A stretch of 64,000 nt of DNA from Amycolatopsis sp. QT-25 (GCF_029369745.1 NZ_CP120210.1:7688001-7752000), one strand, 5' to 3'; shown: positions 8,304 to 17,050, counted from the stretch's first letter. Notes: generated from the sequence alone by a model not told the origin. Made by a program: numbers and translations.

Positions 8304-8945
8304 CTAGTTGCGTGCTTTCAAGGTCTGCAAAGCCGAATCGGCCGCCCGCGCGGACATTTCGCACAGCTGCGGCATGGTGAACCCGCCCGCGGTGATGGCG
8401 ACCGCCCGCACCGCCAGCGTCTGCCCTCGAGCGACACCGACGAGCGTTTCGCAGTCGCCCGGCGTCCCGCCGTCACGGTGGTTCTCGATGGCGGGGAACC
8501 CGCCGACCGCCGTCGGTTCCGTCGTCATGCTGTTCTTACGGCGCTTGCCGGTGAACCACTCTTCGACGTCCGCGGTGACCGTGCGGACGTAATAGCCGTG
8601 GAAGGGCTGCGCGGCGTCCGAATCGAAGACACAGGTCGGACCGTCGATCGGTTCCGCCGCCGCGCGCGGTTTGCTGTTGATCTTGAGCTGATCGAGCTGG
8701 GGATCGGTGAGCAGGGCACACGGATCGACCCCCTGGAGGCTCAGTTCGGCGGGCCTGGGCGGCAGTGCGGACGCCTTGGCGCCCCGCGTGGCCGAAGCCA
8801 GCGCGGGCTCGTCGGGGAACGCCTGCCCGCCCGTGTCCGTGGTGCATCCGGCCAGCGCGAGGGTGAGCACTCCGCCGGACACCAGCACACGGGCCCTACG
8901 CCCGGTGAACACCACGGTCCCCGAACGCGGCGGCCTTGTCCGCAT
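8304..8945 (-). CDS. DUF3558-type secreted lipoprotein
   Basis: From the ATG at 8945 the protein has 213 residues, with a lipobox LALAGC (Cys34) after a basic and hydrophobic leader, so it should be anchored to the outer face of the membrane. VDPCALLTDPQLDQL and GPTCVFDSD are the hallmark of the actinobacterial DUF3558 family; further cysteines (DCETLVG, QLCEMS) may form disulfides. Starting at 8945 overlaps the preceding gene by 50 bp; GTG codons at 8915 and 8912, with GGGG upstream, would shorten the leader and may be the true start. Its place between two ESX genes suggests a surface role linked to that system. Confidence 0.8.
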   Translation of the reverse strand: MRTRPPRSGTVVFTGRRARVLVSGGVLTLALAGCTTDTGGQAFPDEPALASATRGAKASALPPRPAELSLQGVDPCALLTDPQLDQLKINSKPRAAAEPIDGPTCVFDSDAAQPFHGYYVRTVTADVEEWFTGKRRKNSMTTEPTAVGGFPAIENHRDGGTPGDCETLVGVARGQTLAVRAVAITAGGFTMPQLCEMSARAADSALQTLKARN

Positions 8946-9282
8946 CACTGGTCTTGTACTCCTTGGCCGCCGTGCGGAGCTGGCCGACCAATCCCCGCAG
9001 CCCGGCCACGTAGGCCCGGACCTGCGCGGCGTACGACTGGTCGCCGTCGGCGACGAGCTCGTTCCAGACACCGGTCGCCTGCGTGCTCACGGTGTCGTTG
9101 GCCGGAGTGTCGATGCGCAGCTGGTCGAGCCGCGTCATGAGTTTGTCCTGCAAGGCGTCGATCTGCTCTTCGACGATCTTCGCCACTTCGAGCAGCTTCG
9201 ACGGGTCGACTCTGATGTCGGCCACCGACGGTGGCGTCGGGACCGCCGACGTGAGGTCTTGGACCTTGCCCGATGCTGCCAT
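8896..9282 (-). CDS. helical ESX-cluster protein (WXG100-like)
   Basis: The ATG at 9282 is preceded by AAGGGGTGGGGA, a strong ribosome site, and gives a 128-residue protein. It is mostly helical: KLLEVAKIVEEQIDALQDKL, then a hairpin, then VWNELVADGDQSYAAQVRAYVAGLRGLVGQLR. This two-helix plan matches ESX/WXG100-type proteins, with a W in the turn region (TGVWNEL). It is the first gene of the minus-strand ESX cluster and overlaps the lipoprotein start. Longer in-frame starts exist upstream but lack a ribosome site. Confidence 0.75.
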   Translation of the reverse strand: MAASGKVQDLTSAVPTPPSVADIRVDPSKLLEVAKIVEEQIDALQDKLMTRLDQLRIDTPANDTVSTQATGVWNELVADGDQSYAAQVRAYVAGLRGLVGQLRTAAKEYKTSDADKAAAFGDRGVHRA

Positions 9283-9418
9283 TCCCCACCCCTTGGACCC
9301 TGCGCACGGTGACCGTTCGTCCTGCCTGAGGCTACCAACGCGGATGTATCGGCTGCCTAAGCTTTGCCGGAAATACCGGGTTGGACGCGCCAAGGACCGC
9401 GATGGTTCCGTCCGGATT

Positions 9419-10681
9419 TCACGAGACCGGGGTGGCGATCTCTCCCTTGGCGGCGAGCAGGGCGATGTCGGTGCGGTGATGCGAGCCGGCCAGGTGGACC
9501 TTCTCGACCGTCGCGTAGGCGTCCTTTCGGGCGGCTTTCAGGTGCTTGCCGGTGCCGACGACCGACAGCACACGGCCGCCGGAGGAGACCACGGCGCCGT
9601 CGTCGCGGCGGCGGGTGCCGGCGTGAAGCACGCCTTCCAGCTCACCGCCGGTGATGACGTCGCCGGTCCTGGGCTTGCCGGGATAGCCGTCCGCGGCGAG
9701 CACGACGGTGACCGCGGCGCCGGAGTCCCAGTCCAGCGGCGGCAGCTCGGCGAGCTTGCCGGTCGCCGTCGCGTGCAGGACCTTGCCGAGCGGGCTGCGC
9801 AGCAGCGCCAGGACGACCTGGGTCTCCGGGTCACCGAACCGGCAGTTGAACTCGATGACCTGCGGACCCTCCGAAGTCAGCGCGAGACCGGCGTAGAGCA
9901 GACCGGAGAAGGGGGCGCCGCGGTTGTCGAGTTCGTCGACCACGGGCTGGACGATGCGGGCCACGACGTCGTCGACCAGGTCCTTCGGCGCCCACGGCAA
10001 CGGCGCGTACGCCCCCATGCCGCCGGTGTTCGGACCCGCGTCACCGTCGCCGACGCGCTTGAAGTCCTGCGCGGGCAGCATCGGGACGACCGTGCGGCCG
10101 TCGACGAAGCAGAAGAGAGAGGCCTCCGGGCCGTCGAGGAAGGATTCGAGGAGCACCGGGTGGCCACCGTCGAGCAGCATCAGGGCGTGCTTGCGCGCGA
10201 CGTCGACGTCCGTGGTGACCACGACGCCCTTGCCCGCGGCGAGGCCGTCGTCCTTGACCACCCAGGTGGGACCGAAACGGCCGAGCGCGGCGTCGAGGCG
10301 GGCGGGGTTGTCCACGACCTCACAGTGCGCAGTCGGCACCTTCGCGGCCGCCATGACGTCTTTCGCGAACGCCTTCGACCCTTCGATCCTGGCCGCGGAC
10401 GCGGACGGGCCGAAACAGGCGATGCCCGCCTTCCGGACCGCGTCGGCGACGCCCGCCACCAGCGGGACCTCGGGGCCGACCACCACCAGGTCCGCTTGCC
10501 ACTGCTTGGCGAGGGCGGCGACCGATTCGGGATCGGCCGCGTCCACGCCGAGCTGCTCGGCCACCGAAGAGGTGCCGGCGTTGCCCGGGGCACAAGCCAG
10601 TGCGGTGACGGAAGGGTCTTCCGCGACCGCGAGGACGAGTGCATGCTCACGGGCGCCGGACCCGATTACCAGTACGCGCAC
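9419..10681 (-). CDS. purD: phosphoribosylamine-glycine ligase
   Basis: The 420-residue protein is the usual length for GAR synthetase, which joins glycine to phosphoribosylamine using ATP in the second step of de novo purine synthesis. It begins MRVLVIGSGAREHAL, the family's N-terminal signature. It has the ATP-grasp landmarks: KVPTAHCEVV, KDDGLAAGKGVVV, GDPNTGGMGAY-type text (DAGPNTGGMGAYAPLPW) and IEFNCRFGDPETQ with metal ligands. It is monocistronic here, separated from the ESX cluster by 136 bp. purA lies about 7 kb away on the same strand. Confidence 0.97.
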   Translation of the reverse strand: MRVLVIGSGAREHALVLAVAEDPSVTALACAPGNAGTSSVAEQLGVDAADPESVAALAKQWQADLVVVGPEVPLVAGVADAVRKAGIACFGPSASAARIEGSKAFAKDVMAAAKVPTAHCEVVDNPARLDAALGRFGPTWVVKDDGLAAGKGVVVTTDVDVARKHALMLLDGGHPVLLESFLDGPEASLFCFVDGRTVVPMLPAQDFKRVGDGDAGPNTGGMGAYAPLPWAPKDLVDDVVARIVQPVVDELDNRGAPFSGLLYAGLALTSEGPQVIEFNCRFGDPETQVVLALLRSPLGKVLHATATGKLAELPPLDWDSGAAVTVVLAADGYPGKPRTGDVITGGELEGVLHAGTRRRDDGAVVSSGGRVLSVVGTGKHLKAARKDAYATVEKVHLAGSHHRTDIALLAAKGEIATPVS

Positions 10682-11000
10682 GAGGCACAGGGTAACCGTG
10701 CCGGAGACGCCCTGTCGGCGGAGCCACGTGAAACCCGCCCCGGCCGGAGGCCCCGCTATCGTGGCGGCGGGGCACCATAACGTCTGACCTGCGAAAACAC
10801 GAACCTGCCCCGGCGACGCGGTCGCGGTCGCGGGTCACCGATCAACCAGAGCCCCGAACACGTCGCCGTCCTCGAGCGGGTGGTTCCATCCGGCGTTCAC
10901 CCGGTGGTCAGCGCTCCGCCGGTCCGTCTTCGCCGACCGGACGCCTCCTGCGTCGAGGGTTGCGCGGTACCCCGAGTTCAAGCGAAAGAGGTTACCCACC
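10682..11000. promoter_or_regulatory. divergent intergenic region with PHO-box-like repeats
   Basis: This 319 bp gap separates purD (leftward) from the glycerophosphodiesterase (rightward) and holds no gene that I can support. At 10883-10916 there are three spaced units: GTTCCATCCGG (10883), GTTCACCCGG (10895) and GGTCAGCG (10906), at 12 and 11 bp intervals. They resemble the 11-bp GTTCACC-type direct repeats bound by PhoP in actinomycetes. A phosphodiesterase is a classic phosphate-starvation target. AAAGAGG lies upstream of the ATG at 11001. Confidence 0.5.
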
Positions 11001-12119
11001 ATGCGAAAGCGCCTGGGCGTGCTCGCCCTGTCCGGACTCGCCGTACTCAGCGTCACCGGACTGGCAGGCGCCGCCGAGCCGAGCGCCCAAGACGTGTCGG
11101 CGCTGGCGAAGGGGCACGATGGGCCGGTGATCGTCGGACACCGCGGCGCCCCCGGTTACCGCCCGGAGCACACGCTCGCCTCGTATGAGCTCGCCTACCG
11201 CCAGGGCGTCGACTGGGTCGACGTCGACCTCGTGCCCACCAAGGACGGCCGGCTGGTCGCCCGGCACGAAAACGAGATCGGCGGGACCACCGACGTCGCG
11301 AAGCACCCCGAGTTCGCGAACCGGAAGACGACCAAGGTCATCGACGGCACGTCGTTCACCGGCTGGTTCACCGAGGACTTCACCCTCGCCGAGCTGAAGA
11401 CCCTGCGCGCCACCGAACGGATCCCGCAGCTGCGGCCGAACAACAGGATCTACGACGGCCGCTACCAGATCGCCACCTACCAGGAGGTGCTCGACCTGAC
11501 GCGCCGGCTGGGCCGCGAACTGCGTCGCGAGCTGGGGACGTATCCGGAGATCAAGCACTCGACCTACTTCTCCTCGATCAAGAACCCGACCGAGCCGAAG
11601 CTGGTCGAACTGATCAAGCGCAACGGGCTCGACCACCCGAAGGCGCCGGTGATCATCCAGTCGTTCGAGGTGTCGAACCTGATCGCGCTTTCGCGCCAGG
11701 TGCGGGTGCCGCTGCTGCAGCTGACCTCGGCGACCGGCGCTCCGGCCGACTTCGTCGCGAAGGGCGACCCGCGGACGTACGCCGACCTCGTCACTCCTGC
11801 GGGGCTGAAAGAGATCTCGAAGTACGCGGACTACCTGGGCCCGGAGAAGGCACAGGTCATCCCGGTGGTGAACGGCGCACTGGGGCAGCCGACCAGGTTG
11901 GTCACCGACGCGCACCACGCCGGACTGAAGGTCGGGCCGTACACGTTCCGCAACGAGAACAACTTCCTCCCGCAGAGCCTGCGCTCGTCGGCGAACCCCG
12001 CCGAGTACGGCAACGCGTTCGCCGAGCAGGAGGCGTTCCTCAAGGCGGGTGTCGACGGCTACTTCGCCGACCACCCGGACACCGCGCTGGAGGCCGTGAA
12101 GGCGTTCCGGGGACGCTGA
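11001..12119 (+). CDS. secreted glycerophosphodiester phosphodiesterase (GlpQ-like)
   Basis: The 372-residue protein has a signal peptide (residues 1-25, MRKRLGVLAL... ending at AGAAE) and a GDPD TIM barrel. It should release glycerol-3-phosphate from deacylated phospholipids outside the cell. Catalytic landmarks are VGHRGAPGYRPEHT (His, Arg, Glu near 46-58) and DVDLVPTKDGRLVARHE (metal Asp and a second His near 74-89). The final DGYFADHPDTA is the usual last strand. Its upstream region has PHO-box-like repeats. A family-1 palindrome and a long hairpin follow the stop. Confidence 0.93.
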   Translation: MRKRLGVLALSGLAVLSVTGLAGAAEPSAQDVSALAKGHDGPVIVGHRGAPGYRPEHTLASYELAYRQGVDWVDVDLVPTKDGRLVARHENEIGGTTDVAKHPEFANRKTTKVIDGTSFTGWFTEDFTLAELKTLRATERIPQLRPNNRIYDGRYQIATYQEVLDLTRRLGRELRRELGTYPEIKHSTYFSSIKNPTEPKLVELIKRNGLDHPKAPVIIQSFEVSNLIALSRQVRVPLLQLTSATGAPADFVAKGDPRTYADLVTPAGLKEISKYADYLGPEKAQVIPVVNGALGQPTRLVTDAHHAGLKVGPYTFRNENNFLPQSLRSSANPAEYGNAFAEQEAFLKAGVDGYFADHPDTALEAVKAFRGR

Positions 12120-12128
12120 CTCGACCCA

Positions 12129-12183
12129 GTACATGAAGGCCTCCTTCGTTGCGTCTGACGCAAGGAAGGAGGCCTTCATGTAC
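12129..12183. repeat. family-1 palindrome, copy 1
   Basis: The arms are 12129-12153 and 12159-12183 (25 bp, one mismatch), with loop TCTGA. The left arm contains ATGAAGGCCTCCTTC. It lies 10 bp after the glycerophosphodiesterase stop. Confidence 0.9.
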
Positions 12184-12332
12184 TTCAAGCAGCCAGGGAC
12201 GCCGGTATCGAGCCACCTTGCAGTAGCCCTCAAGAACACCCGAATCGCCACGCACGACCATTCCTGGCCGGGGCCGACCGGCGGCCTCTCTGCTCGCGTC
12301 GCCGTCCTCGCCCTGCGGCGGCGAGTGTCCGG

Positions 12333-12370
12333 AAGGGTCGTCAGGACGGAATCCGTCCTGACGACCCTTT
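12333..12370 (+). terminator. long hairpin terminator
   Basis: AAGGGTCGTCAGGACGGA and its exact complement form an 18-bp stem with almost no loop, ending in CCTTT. It is a candidate terminator for the glycerophosphodiesterase. The rest of the 360 bp gap holds no supported gene, only the promoter below. Confidence 0.6.
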
Positions 12371-12404
12371 ACTGGTATCTGGAGATAGGTTTCTTCACGG
12401 GACC

Positions 12405-12434
12405 TTGACATCCGCAGGTCGGCGGGCCTAATTT
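12405..12434 (+). promoter_or_regulatory. sigma-70-like promoter for the permease
   Basis: TTGACA at 12405-12410 and TAATTT at 12429-12434 are separated by 18 bp and lie about 50 bp before the permease ATG. The -35 element matches the consensus exactly. Confidence 0.5.
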
Positions 12435-12481
12435 CGGCGAGTCTCAATGGTCTGTCCGCATACCTTTCAAGTGGGTGCCCG

Positions 12482-14017
12482 ATGGATGTCCCAGCCGAGC
12501 AGGCAGAACCCGCCGACGAAGACAGCGCCCGGCTCCACCAGCTCGGCTATGCGCAGGAACTCCGGCGCACGATGTCGACCTTCTCCAACTTCGCCGTCTC
12601 CTTCACGATCATCTCGATCCTCTCCGGCTGCCTGACCCTCTACGGGTTCGGCATGGAGACCGGCGGCCCCGCCGCGATGATCTGGGGCTGGCCACTGGTC
12701 GGCCTGTTCGTCATCCTGGTCGGGCTGGGCATGGCGGAGGTCTGCTCCAGCTATCCGACCGCGGGCGGCCTCTACTACTGGGCCGCGAAGCTCGCGCCGA
12801 GCAACGGCGCGGCGTGGTCGTGGTTCACCGGCTGGTTCAACCTCATCGGGCAGATCGCCGTCACCGCGGGGATCGACTTCGGCGCCGCGCTGTTCCTCAA
12901 CGCCTTTCTCGACCTGCAATTCGGCTTCGAGGCGACGCCGGGCCACACCATCCTGCTGCTGGGGATCGTTCTCGTGCTCCACGGACTGCTGAACACCTTC
13001 GGCGTCAAGATCGTGGCACTGCTGAACAGCATCAGCGTGTGGTGGCATCTGGTGGGCGTGCTGGTGATCGTCGGGGTGCTGATCGTCGTTCCCGAGAAGC
13101 ACCAGGACGCGTCCTTCGTCTTCGGCGAGTTCGTGAACAAGACCGGCTGGGCTTCGCCGGTCTACGTCTTCTTACTGGGGCTTCTCGTCGCGCAGTACAC
13201 GTTGACCGGCTACGACGCCTCGGCGCATATGACCGAGGAGACCAAGAACGCGGCGAAGGCCGGGCCGCGCGGCATCATCAACTCGATTCTCGTCTCCCTG
13301 GTCGCCGGCTGGGTTCTCCTGATCGGCCTCACGTTCGCCATCCAGGACTACGACCGCGCCGTGGGCTCCGAGACCGGGGTGCCGCCCGCGCAGATCTTCA
13401 TCGACGCGACCGGCGCGACGACCGGCAAGTTCCTCCTGCTCATCTGTATCGGCGCGCAGCTGTTCTGCGGGATGGCGTCGGTGACCGCGAACTCACGGAT
13501 GATCTACGCCTTCGCCCGCGACGGCGCGATCCCGGGTTCGAAGTTCTGGCATCACATCAACAAGCGCACCCAGACGCCGACCAACGCGGTGTGGCTGGCC
13601 GCGGGCGGCGCGCTCCTGCTCGCCCTGCCGTATCTCTGGAGCGCGACCGCCTACGCGGCGGTGACCTCGATCGCCGTCGTCGGCCTCTACGTGGCCTACG
13701 TGATCCCGGTGTTCCTGCGGGTGCGCAAAGGCGACGACTTCGAACCCGGACCGTGGAACCTCGGCCGCTGGGGCAAGCTCATCGGGACCGTCGCGACCGT
13801 CTGGGTGTGCTTCATCTTCGTGCTGTTCATGCTTCCGCAGGGATCACCGGTCACCATCGACAGTTTCAACTACACGCCTATCGCCTTCCTCGTCGTACTC
13901 GGTGGTGCGGCGGTGTGGTGGCTCGTCTCGGCCCGTAAGTGGTTCACGGGCCCGAAGGTGCAGGGTTCCGAGGAGGAACTCGCTGCCGTGGAAAGGGAAC
14001 TCAAGGAGCTGGGGTAG
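12482..14017 (+). CDS. APC-family amino acid permease
   Basis: The 511-residue protein has about 12 hydrophobic segments and the APC-superfamily signature early on: TFSNFAVSFTIISILSG, GWPLVGLFVILVGLGMAEVC and SSYPTAGGLYYWAAKLA. YDASAHMTEETKNA in the middle is characteristic of the GABA/choline-type subgroup. It should import an amino acid or amine across the plasma membrane with proton coupling. The start is the ATG at 12482; the ribosome site is weak. The 3' end overlaps the convergent MFS gene by 17 bp. The substrate cannot be given. Confidence 0.9.
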   Translation: MDVPAEQAEPADEDSARLHQLGYAQELRRTMSTFSNFAVSFTIISILSGCLTLYGFGMETGGPAAMIWGWPLVGLFVILVGLGMAEVCSSYPTAGGLYYWAAKLAPSNGAAWSWFTGWFNLIGQIAVTAGIDFGAALFLNAFLDLQFGFEATPGHTILLLGIVLVLHGLLNTFGVKIVALLNSISVWWHLVGVLVIVGVLIVVPEKHQDASFVFGEFVNKTGWASPVYVFLLGLLVAQYTLTGYDASAHMTEETKNAAKAGPRGIINSILVSLVAGWVLLIGLTFAIQDYDRAVGSETGVPPAQIFIDATGATTGKFLLLICIGAQLFCGMASVTANSRMIYAFARDGAIPGSKFWHHINKRTQTPTNAVWLAAGGALLLALPYLWSATAYAAVTSIAVVGLYVAYVIPVFLRVRKGDDFEPGPWNLGRWGKLIGTVATVWVCFIFVLFMLPQGSPVTIDSFNYTPIAFLVVLGGAAVWWLVSARKWFTGPKVQGSEEELAAVERELKELG

Positions 14018-15221
14018 CGGCGGTCTCCCTGGAGCGGCCGGCGCGGACTCCGGTCACCGCGGCCGCTCCCAGTGCCCCGACTCCGGCGAAGGCGTAGAAA
14101 CCCCACGGGTACGCGATTCCGGCGGTCAGCAGCGCACCGCCGAGGATCGGGCCGCAGATCGCGCCGACCCGGCCGACACCCGCCGCCCAGCCGATTCCCG
14201 TGGCGCGTTGCCAGTCCGGGTACGTCTTGCCGATGTAGGCGTACACGAGCACCTGCGCGCTGAACACGAACCCGCCGGTGAGGAACACGGCCACGTACAG
14301 CCCCACGGCGGGCAGCTTCACACTCAGCAGGGCCAGGAACACCGCCGCGCCGAGAAACCAGAAGATCACCGCCGGACGCACGCCGACCTTGTCCGCCACC
14401 CGGCCCGCGACGAGCAGGCCGACGACACCGCCGAGGTTCAACGTGAGCAGCAGGCCGAGCGCCGCGCCCAGCGGATAACCGGCCTGGCGCATGATCTCCG
14501 GCAGCCACGTGTTGAGCCCGTAGACCAGCAGCAGCCCCATGAACGACGTCACCCAGAACGCGAGGGTGGCGCGCAGGAGCCCGCCGCGGAACAGCCCGCC
14601 GACGACTTCCGTCGCCGACTTCTCCCGCGTGTCCCGCACCCGCTCGAAGGATTCGGACTCCGGCAGGTACTTGATCATCAGCGGTACCAGCACGAGCGCG
14701 GGCAGTGCGCCCGCGACGAACATCGCGCGCCAGCCGAGCGGCTGGATCAGCCAGATGCCGAGCAGGGCGGTGAGCACCGCGCCGACGTGATAACCCGTCA
14801 TCACCGTGGTGGTCGCGCTGCTGCCCTTTCCCTTGCGGGCATACTCGGTGACCAGCGCGATCGCCGTCGGGAGGCAACCGCCGAGACCGAGCCCGGCGAG
14901 GAACCGGAACAGCCCGAAGAAGAACGCGGAAGGCGCGATCGCGCAGAGCGCGGTGCACACCGAGAAGGCGACGACCGCGATGATCAACGCCTTCCGGCGG
15001 CCGATGAGGTCGGTGATCGTGCCGATCGCCATCGCGCCGATCATCATGCCGATCAGGCCGAACGTCGAGATCACCGACGCCGTACCGGGAGTCAGCCCCC
15101 AGACGCGGTCACGGAGCAGCGCGGGCAGCACCGTGCCCAGGACGACCAGGTCGAATCCGTCGAGCAGTACCGCCGTCCAGGCGAGTGGGACCACCCACGG
15201 ACGGGCCGCGGCAGGTGACAT
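14001..15221 (-). CDS. MFS transporter, aromatic acid/proton symporter type
   Basis: The protein has 406 residues starting from the ATG at 15221, which has GGAGGTCTCC immediately upstream. Twelve transmembrane segments are evident. LDGFDLVVLGTVLPALL in helix 1 carries the Asp-Gly-x-Asp motif of the AAHS family (PcaK-like), and GTITDLIGRRKALI is the MFS loop 2-3 motif. PcaK relatives import benzoate-type acids. A second motif-like loop, GRVADKVGVRP, is present between helices 8 and 9. It converges with the APC permease, overlapping by 17 bp. Confidence 0.88.
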   Translation of the reverse strand: MSPAAARPWVVPLAWTAVLLDGFDLVVLGTVLPALLRDRVWGLTPGTASVISTFGLIGMMIGAMAIGTITDLIGRRKALIIAVVAFSVCTALCAIAPSAFFFGLFRFLAGLGLGGCLPTAIALVTEYARKGKGSSATTTVMTGYHVGAVLTALLGIWLIQPLGWRAMFVAGALPALVLVPLMIKYLPESESFERVRDTREKSATEVVGGLFRGGLLRATLAFWVTSFMGLLLVYGLNTWLPEIMRQAGYPLGAALGLLLTLNLGGVVGLLVAGRVADKVGVRPAVIFWFLGAAVFLALLSVKLPAVGLYVAVFLTGGFVFSAQVLVYAYIGKTYPDWQRATGIGWAAGVGRVGAICGPILGGALLTAGIAYPWGFYAFAGVGALGAAAVTGVRAGRSRETAATPAP

Positions 15222-15298
15222 GGAGACCTCCAGCTGTGTTCGCAATGCGCACGAGTATGCACAATCCGAACGCTGTGAGCAAGGCCACCGGTCCGAAA

Positions 15299-15383
15299 AG
15301 GAGCCGAGGGGGACTTTCACCGCATGTCATGCGGTGAAAGTCCCCCTCGGCTCCTCTTATGCGGCGATGGCCCCCTCAGCTCT
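15299..15383. repeat. long perfect inverted repeat plus degenerate third arm
   Basis: Bases 15299-15325 and 15329-15355 are exact complements (27 bp) around a 3-base loop GTC. The arm contains GAGCCGAGGGGGACTTTCAC. A decayed third arm (ATGCGGCGATGGCCCCCTC) follows at 15359-15383 and reaches the stop of the LLM gene. It lies between two minus-strand genes and could act as a terminator. Confidence 0.85.
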
Positions 15384-16311
15384 TCACGAGGTTTCCGAGA
15401 ACGCTCCAAGTGCGGAGCCGCTCTTCGCTGTTCCGGATGCCGCTCTGTGTCGCGACCACCTCGGTCGCCCCGGCGTCGAAGTACCGCTGGAGTTCGGCCG
15501 CGACGGTCTCCTCGCCCCCGGCTATCACCAGTTCACCGGCGGAATCCACGCCTTGGGCGTCGAAGACCGCGCGGTAGGAGGGGATGTCGCGGAAGAACGC
15601 GTACTGCCGGTCGACCTGGGCACGGACAGCGTCGGGATCGTCGGTCACGACGACCGGGACCATCGCGATGACCCGCGGTGCCGGGCGGCCGGCGGCGGCC
15701 TTGGTGATCGCCGGGACGATCAGCTCGGAAAGTGCCTTGGGCCCGGCGAGGAACGGGATCGTGCCGTCGGCGAGTTCACCGGTGACGCGCAGCGCCTGCC
15801 GTCCCATCGCGGCGATGATCACCGGGATGTCCGAAGATCCCGCGACAGAGAGCGAAGCCGCGAAACCCTTGGCGTGCGCTTGGACAGTCTCGCCTCGGAA
15901 GTCGACTTCGCCGCCGTCGAGCACCTGGCGGAGGATCGTGAGGTACTCGCGAAGGTGCTTGATCGGCGACGGGTACTCGATGCCGTACGCCGGTTCGAGC
16001 CAATTCTTCGCGCCGGTCCCGAGGCCGAGGACGAACCGGCCACGGGTGGCGGCCTGCGCCGTCTGCGCGAGACCGGTGATCAGCAACGGATGTCGCGGGT
16101 AGATCGGGACGACGCCGGTCCCGACGGTGATTCCCGGAACGGCTCGGCCCGCGAGGGCGGCGACGGTGATCGCGTCGTGCTCCATCTGCTGGGAGAACCA
16201 GACGGACGTCAGGCCGGCGTCGGCGGCCTGACGGGTTTGCGTGAGAAGTTCATCGACGACGTTGACGGCGTCCGCGGTGTCCCCGGACGGGAGTGCCACT
16301 CCGATGGTCAT
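15376..16311 (-). CDS. LLM-class F420-dependent oxidoreductase
   Basis: The ATG at 16311 starts the family's usual MTIGVALPSG strand and gives 311 residues. The luciferase-like TIM barrel shows SVWFSQQMEHDAI, TVGTGVVPIYPRHPLL and GRFVLGLGTGAKNWLEPAYG, as in actinobacterial F420-dependent reductases; the insertion IKHLREYLTILRQVL is typical. It should oxidise or reduce an unknown organic substrate with reduced F420 or FMN. It is followed by the long inverted repeat and shares a 122 bp divergent region with the OsmC gene. Confidence 0.85.
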   Translation of the reverse strand: MTIGVALPSGDTADAVNVVDELLTQTRQAADAGLTSVWFSQQMEHDAITVAALAGRAVPGITVGTGVVPIYPRHPLLITGLAQTAQAATRGRFVLGLGTGAKNWLEPAYGIEYPSPIKHLREYLTILRQVLDGGEVDFRGETVQAHAKGFAASLSVAGSSDIPVIIAAMGRQALRVTGELADGTIPFLAGPKALSELIVPAITKAAAGRPAPRVIAMVPVVVTDDPDAVRAQVDRQYAFFRDIPSYRAVFDAQGVDSAGELVIAGGEETVAAELQRYFDAGATEVVATQSGIRNSEERLRTWSVLGNLVKS

Positions 16312-16433
16312 GGTCACCGCCAACGACGCCGTCGAAGGAATATTTCGCCGTTCACGGACTGGGATCACGCGCGCGGATTCGCGTGGTGGCCCACTCTGGG
16401 CGGCGTCCGACACCTCGATCCTGGAGAGACCCG

Positions 16434-16928
16434 ATGTCGCTGACCGATGTCATCGAAGGAACCAAGACCGCCGTCGACGCCGACCCGCGCAACGCCGCCG
16501 TCTCGTTCAGCGTCGCCAACGCGCTGCAGCCCGGCACCGCGACGCGGGTGGACGTACGGGTTCGCGACCACTCGTTCGCCGTCGACGAGCCCGCCGCGCT
16601 CGGCGGCACCGACACCGCGGCGAACCCGGTCGAATACGCGCTCGCCGCGCTGGGCTCGTGCCAGGTGATCACGTACCAGTTCTGGGCGGCGAAGCTCGGT
16701 GTGCCGCTCGAAGGCGTACAGGTGACCGTGGACGGCGATATCGACCTGCACGGGTTCTTCGGGTTCTCGGAGACTCGCCCCGGCTTCGGCGATGTGCGGG
16801 TCTCGGTGGAGCTCAGCGGGCCCGCGGGGACGGAGGCCTACGAGGACCTGAAACGGCAGGTGGACGAGCACTGCCCGGTGCTGGACCTGTTCCGGAACCC
16901 GACGCCGGTGAAGACTTCGCTCGCCTGA
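16434..16928 (+). CDS. OsmC-family peroxiredoxin
   Basis: The 164-residue protein begins with the ATG at 16434 (TGGAGAGA upstream). The fold's two conserved cysteines are visible in ALGSCQVITY and EHCPVLDLFRNP, which is the OsmC/Ohr pattern. Such proteins reduce organic hydroperoxides in the cytosol with thiols. ETRPGFGDVRVSVEL is the usual family strand. The upstream neighbour is a divergent LLM oxidoreductase. A family-1 palindrome lies between its stop and that of convergent purA. Confidence 0.9.
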   Translation: MSLTDVIEGTKTAVDADPRNAAVSFSVANALQPGTATRVDVRVRDHSFAVDEPAALGGTDTAANPVEYALAALGSCQVITYQFWAAKLGVPLEGVQVTVDGDIDLHGFFGFSETRPGFGDVRVSVELSGPAGTEAYEDLKRQVDEHCPVLDLFRNPTPVKTSLA

Positions 16929-16983
16929 GACGGCGGGGGCAGAGCCGGGTGGACCCACTGGAGGGAAACCTCGCTCGCCCGAG

Positions 16984-17038
16984 ACGCCATGAAAGGTCCT
17001 TTCCTTGCAAATTTGGCAAGGAAAGGACCTTTCATGGC
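16984..17038. repeat. family-1 palindrome, copy 2
   Basis: The arms are 16984-17007 and 17015-17038, 24 bp and perfect, with loop AAATTTG. The left arm contains CCATGAAAGGTCCTTTCC. It sits between the convergent stops of the OsmC and purA genes, where it can serve as a two-way terminator. Confidence 0.92.
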
Positions 17039-17050
17039 GCGTGTAAGGGG

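Noticed and set aside
6311..8380. A 689-codon plus-strand frame over the EspG and PPE-like genes
   Set aside because: It is a shadow of the minus-strand ESX genes: low-complexity Arg/Gly text without domains.
12133..12408. ORFs starting MKASF or MKAPF in the family-1 palindromes
   Set aside because: These frames begin in the repeat arms and continue into unrelated sequence. No conserved protein follows, so they are a by-product of the arm sequence.
12914..12923. GCAATTC inside the APC permease gene as a family-2 arm
   Set aside because: Only seven bases match and no complementary arm is nearby; the residues fit the permease.
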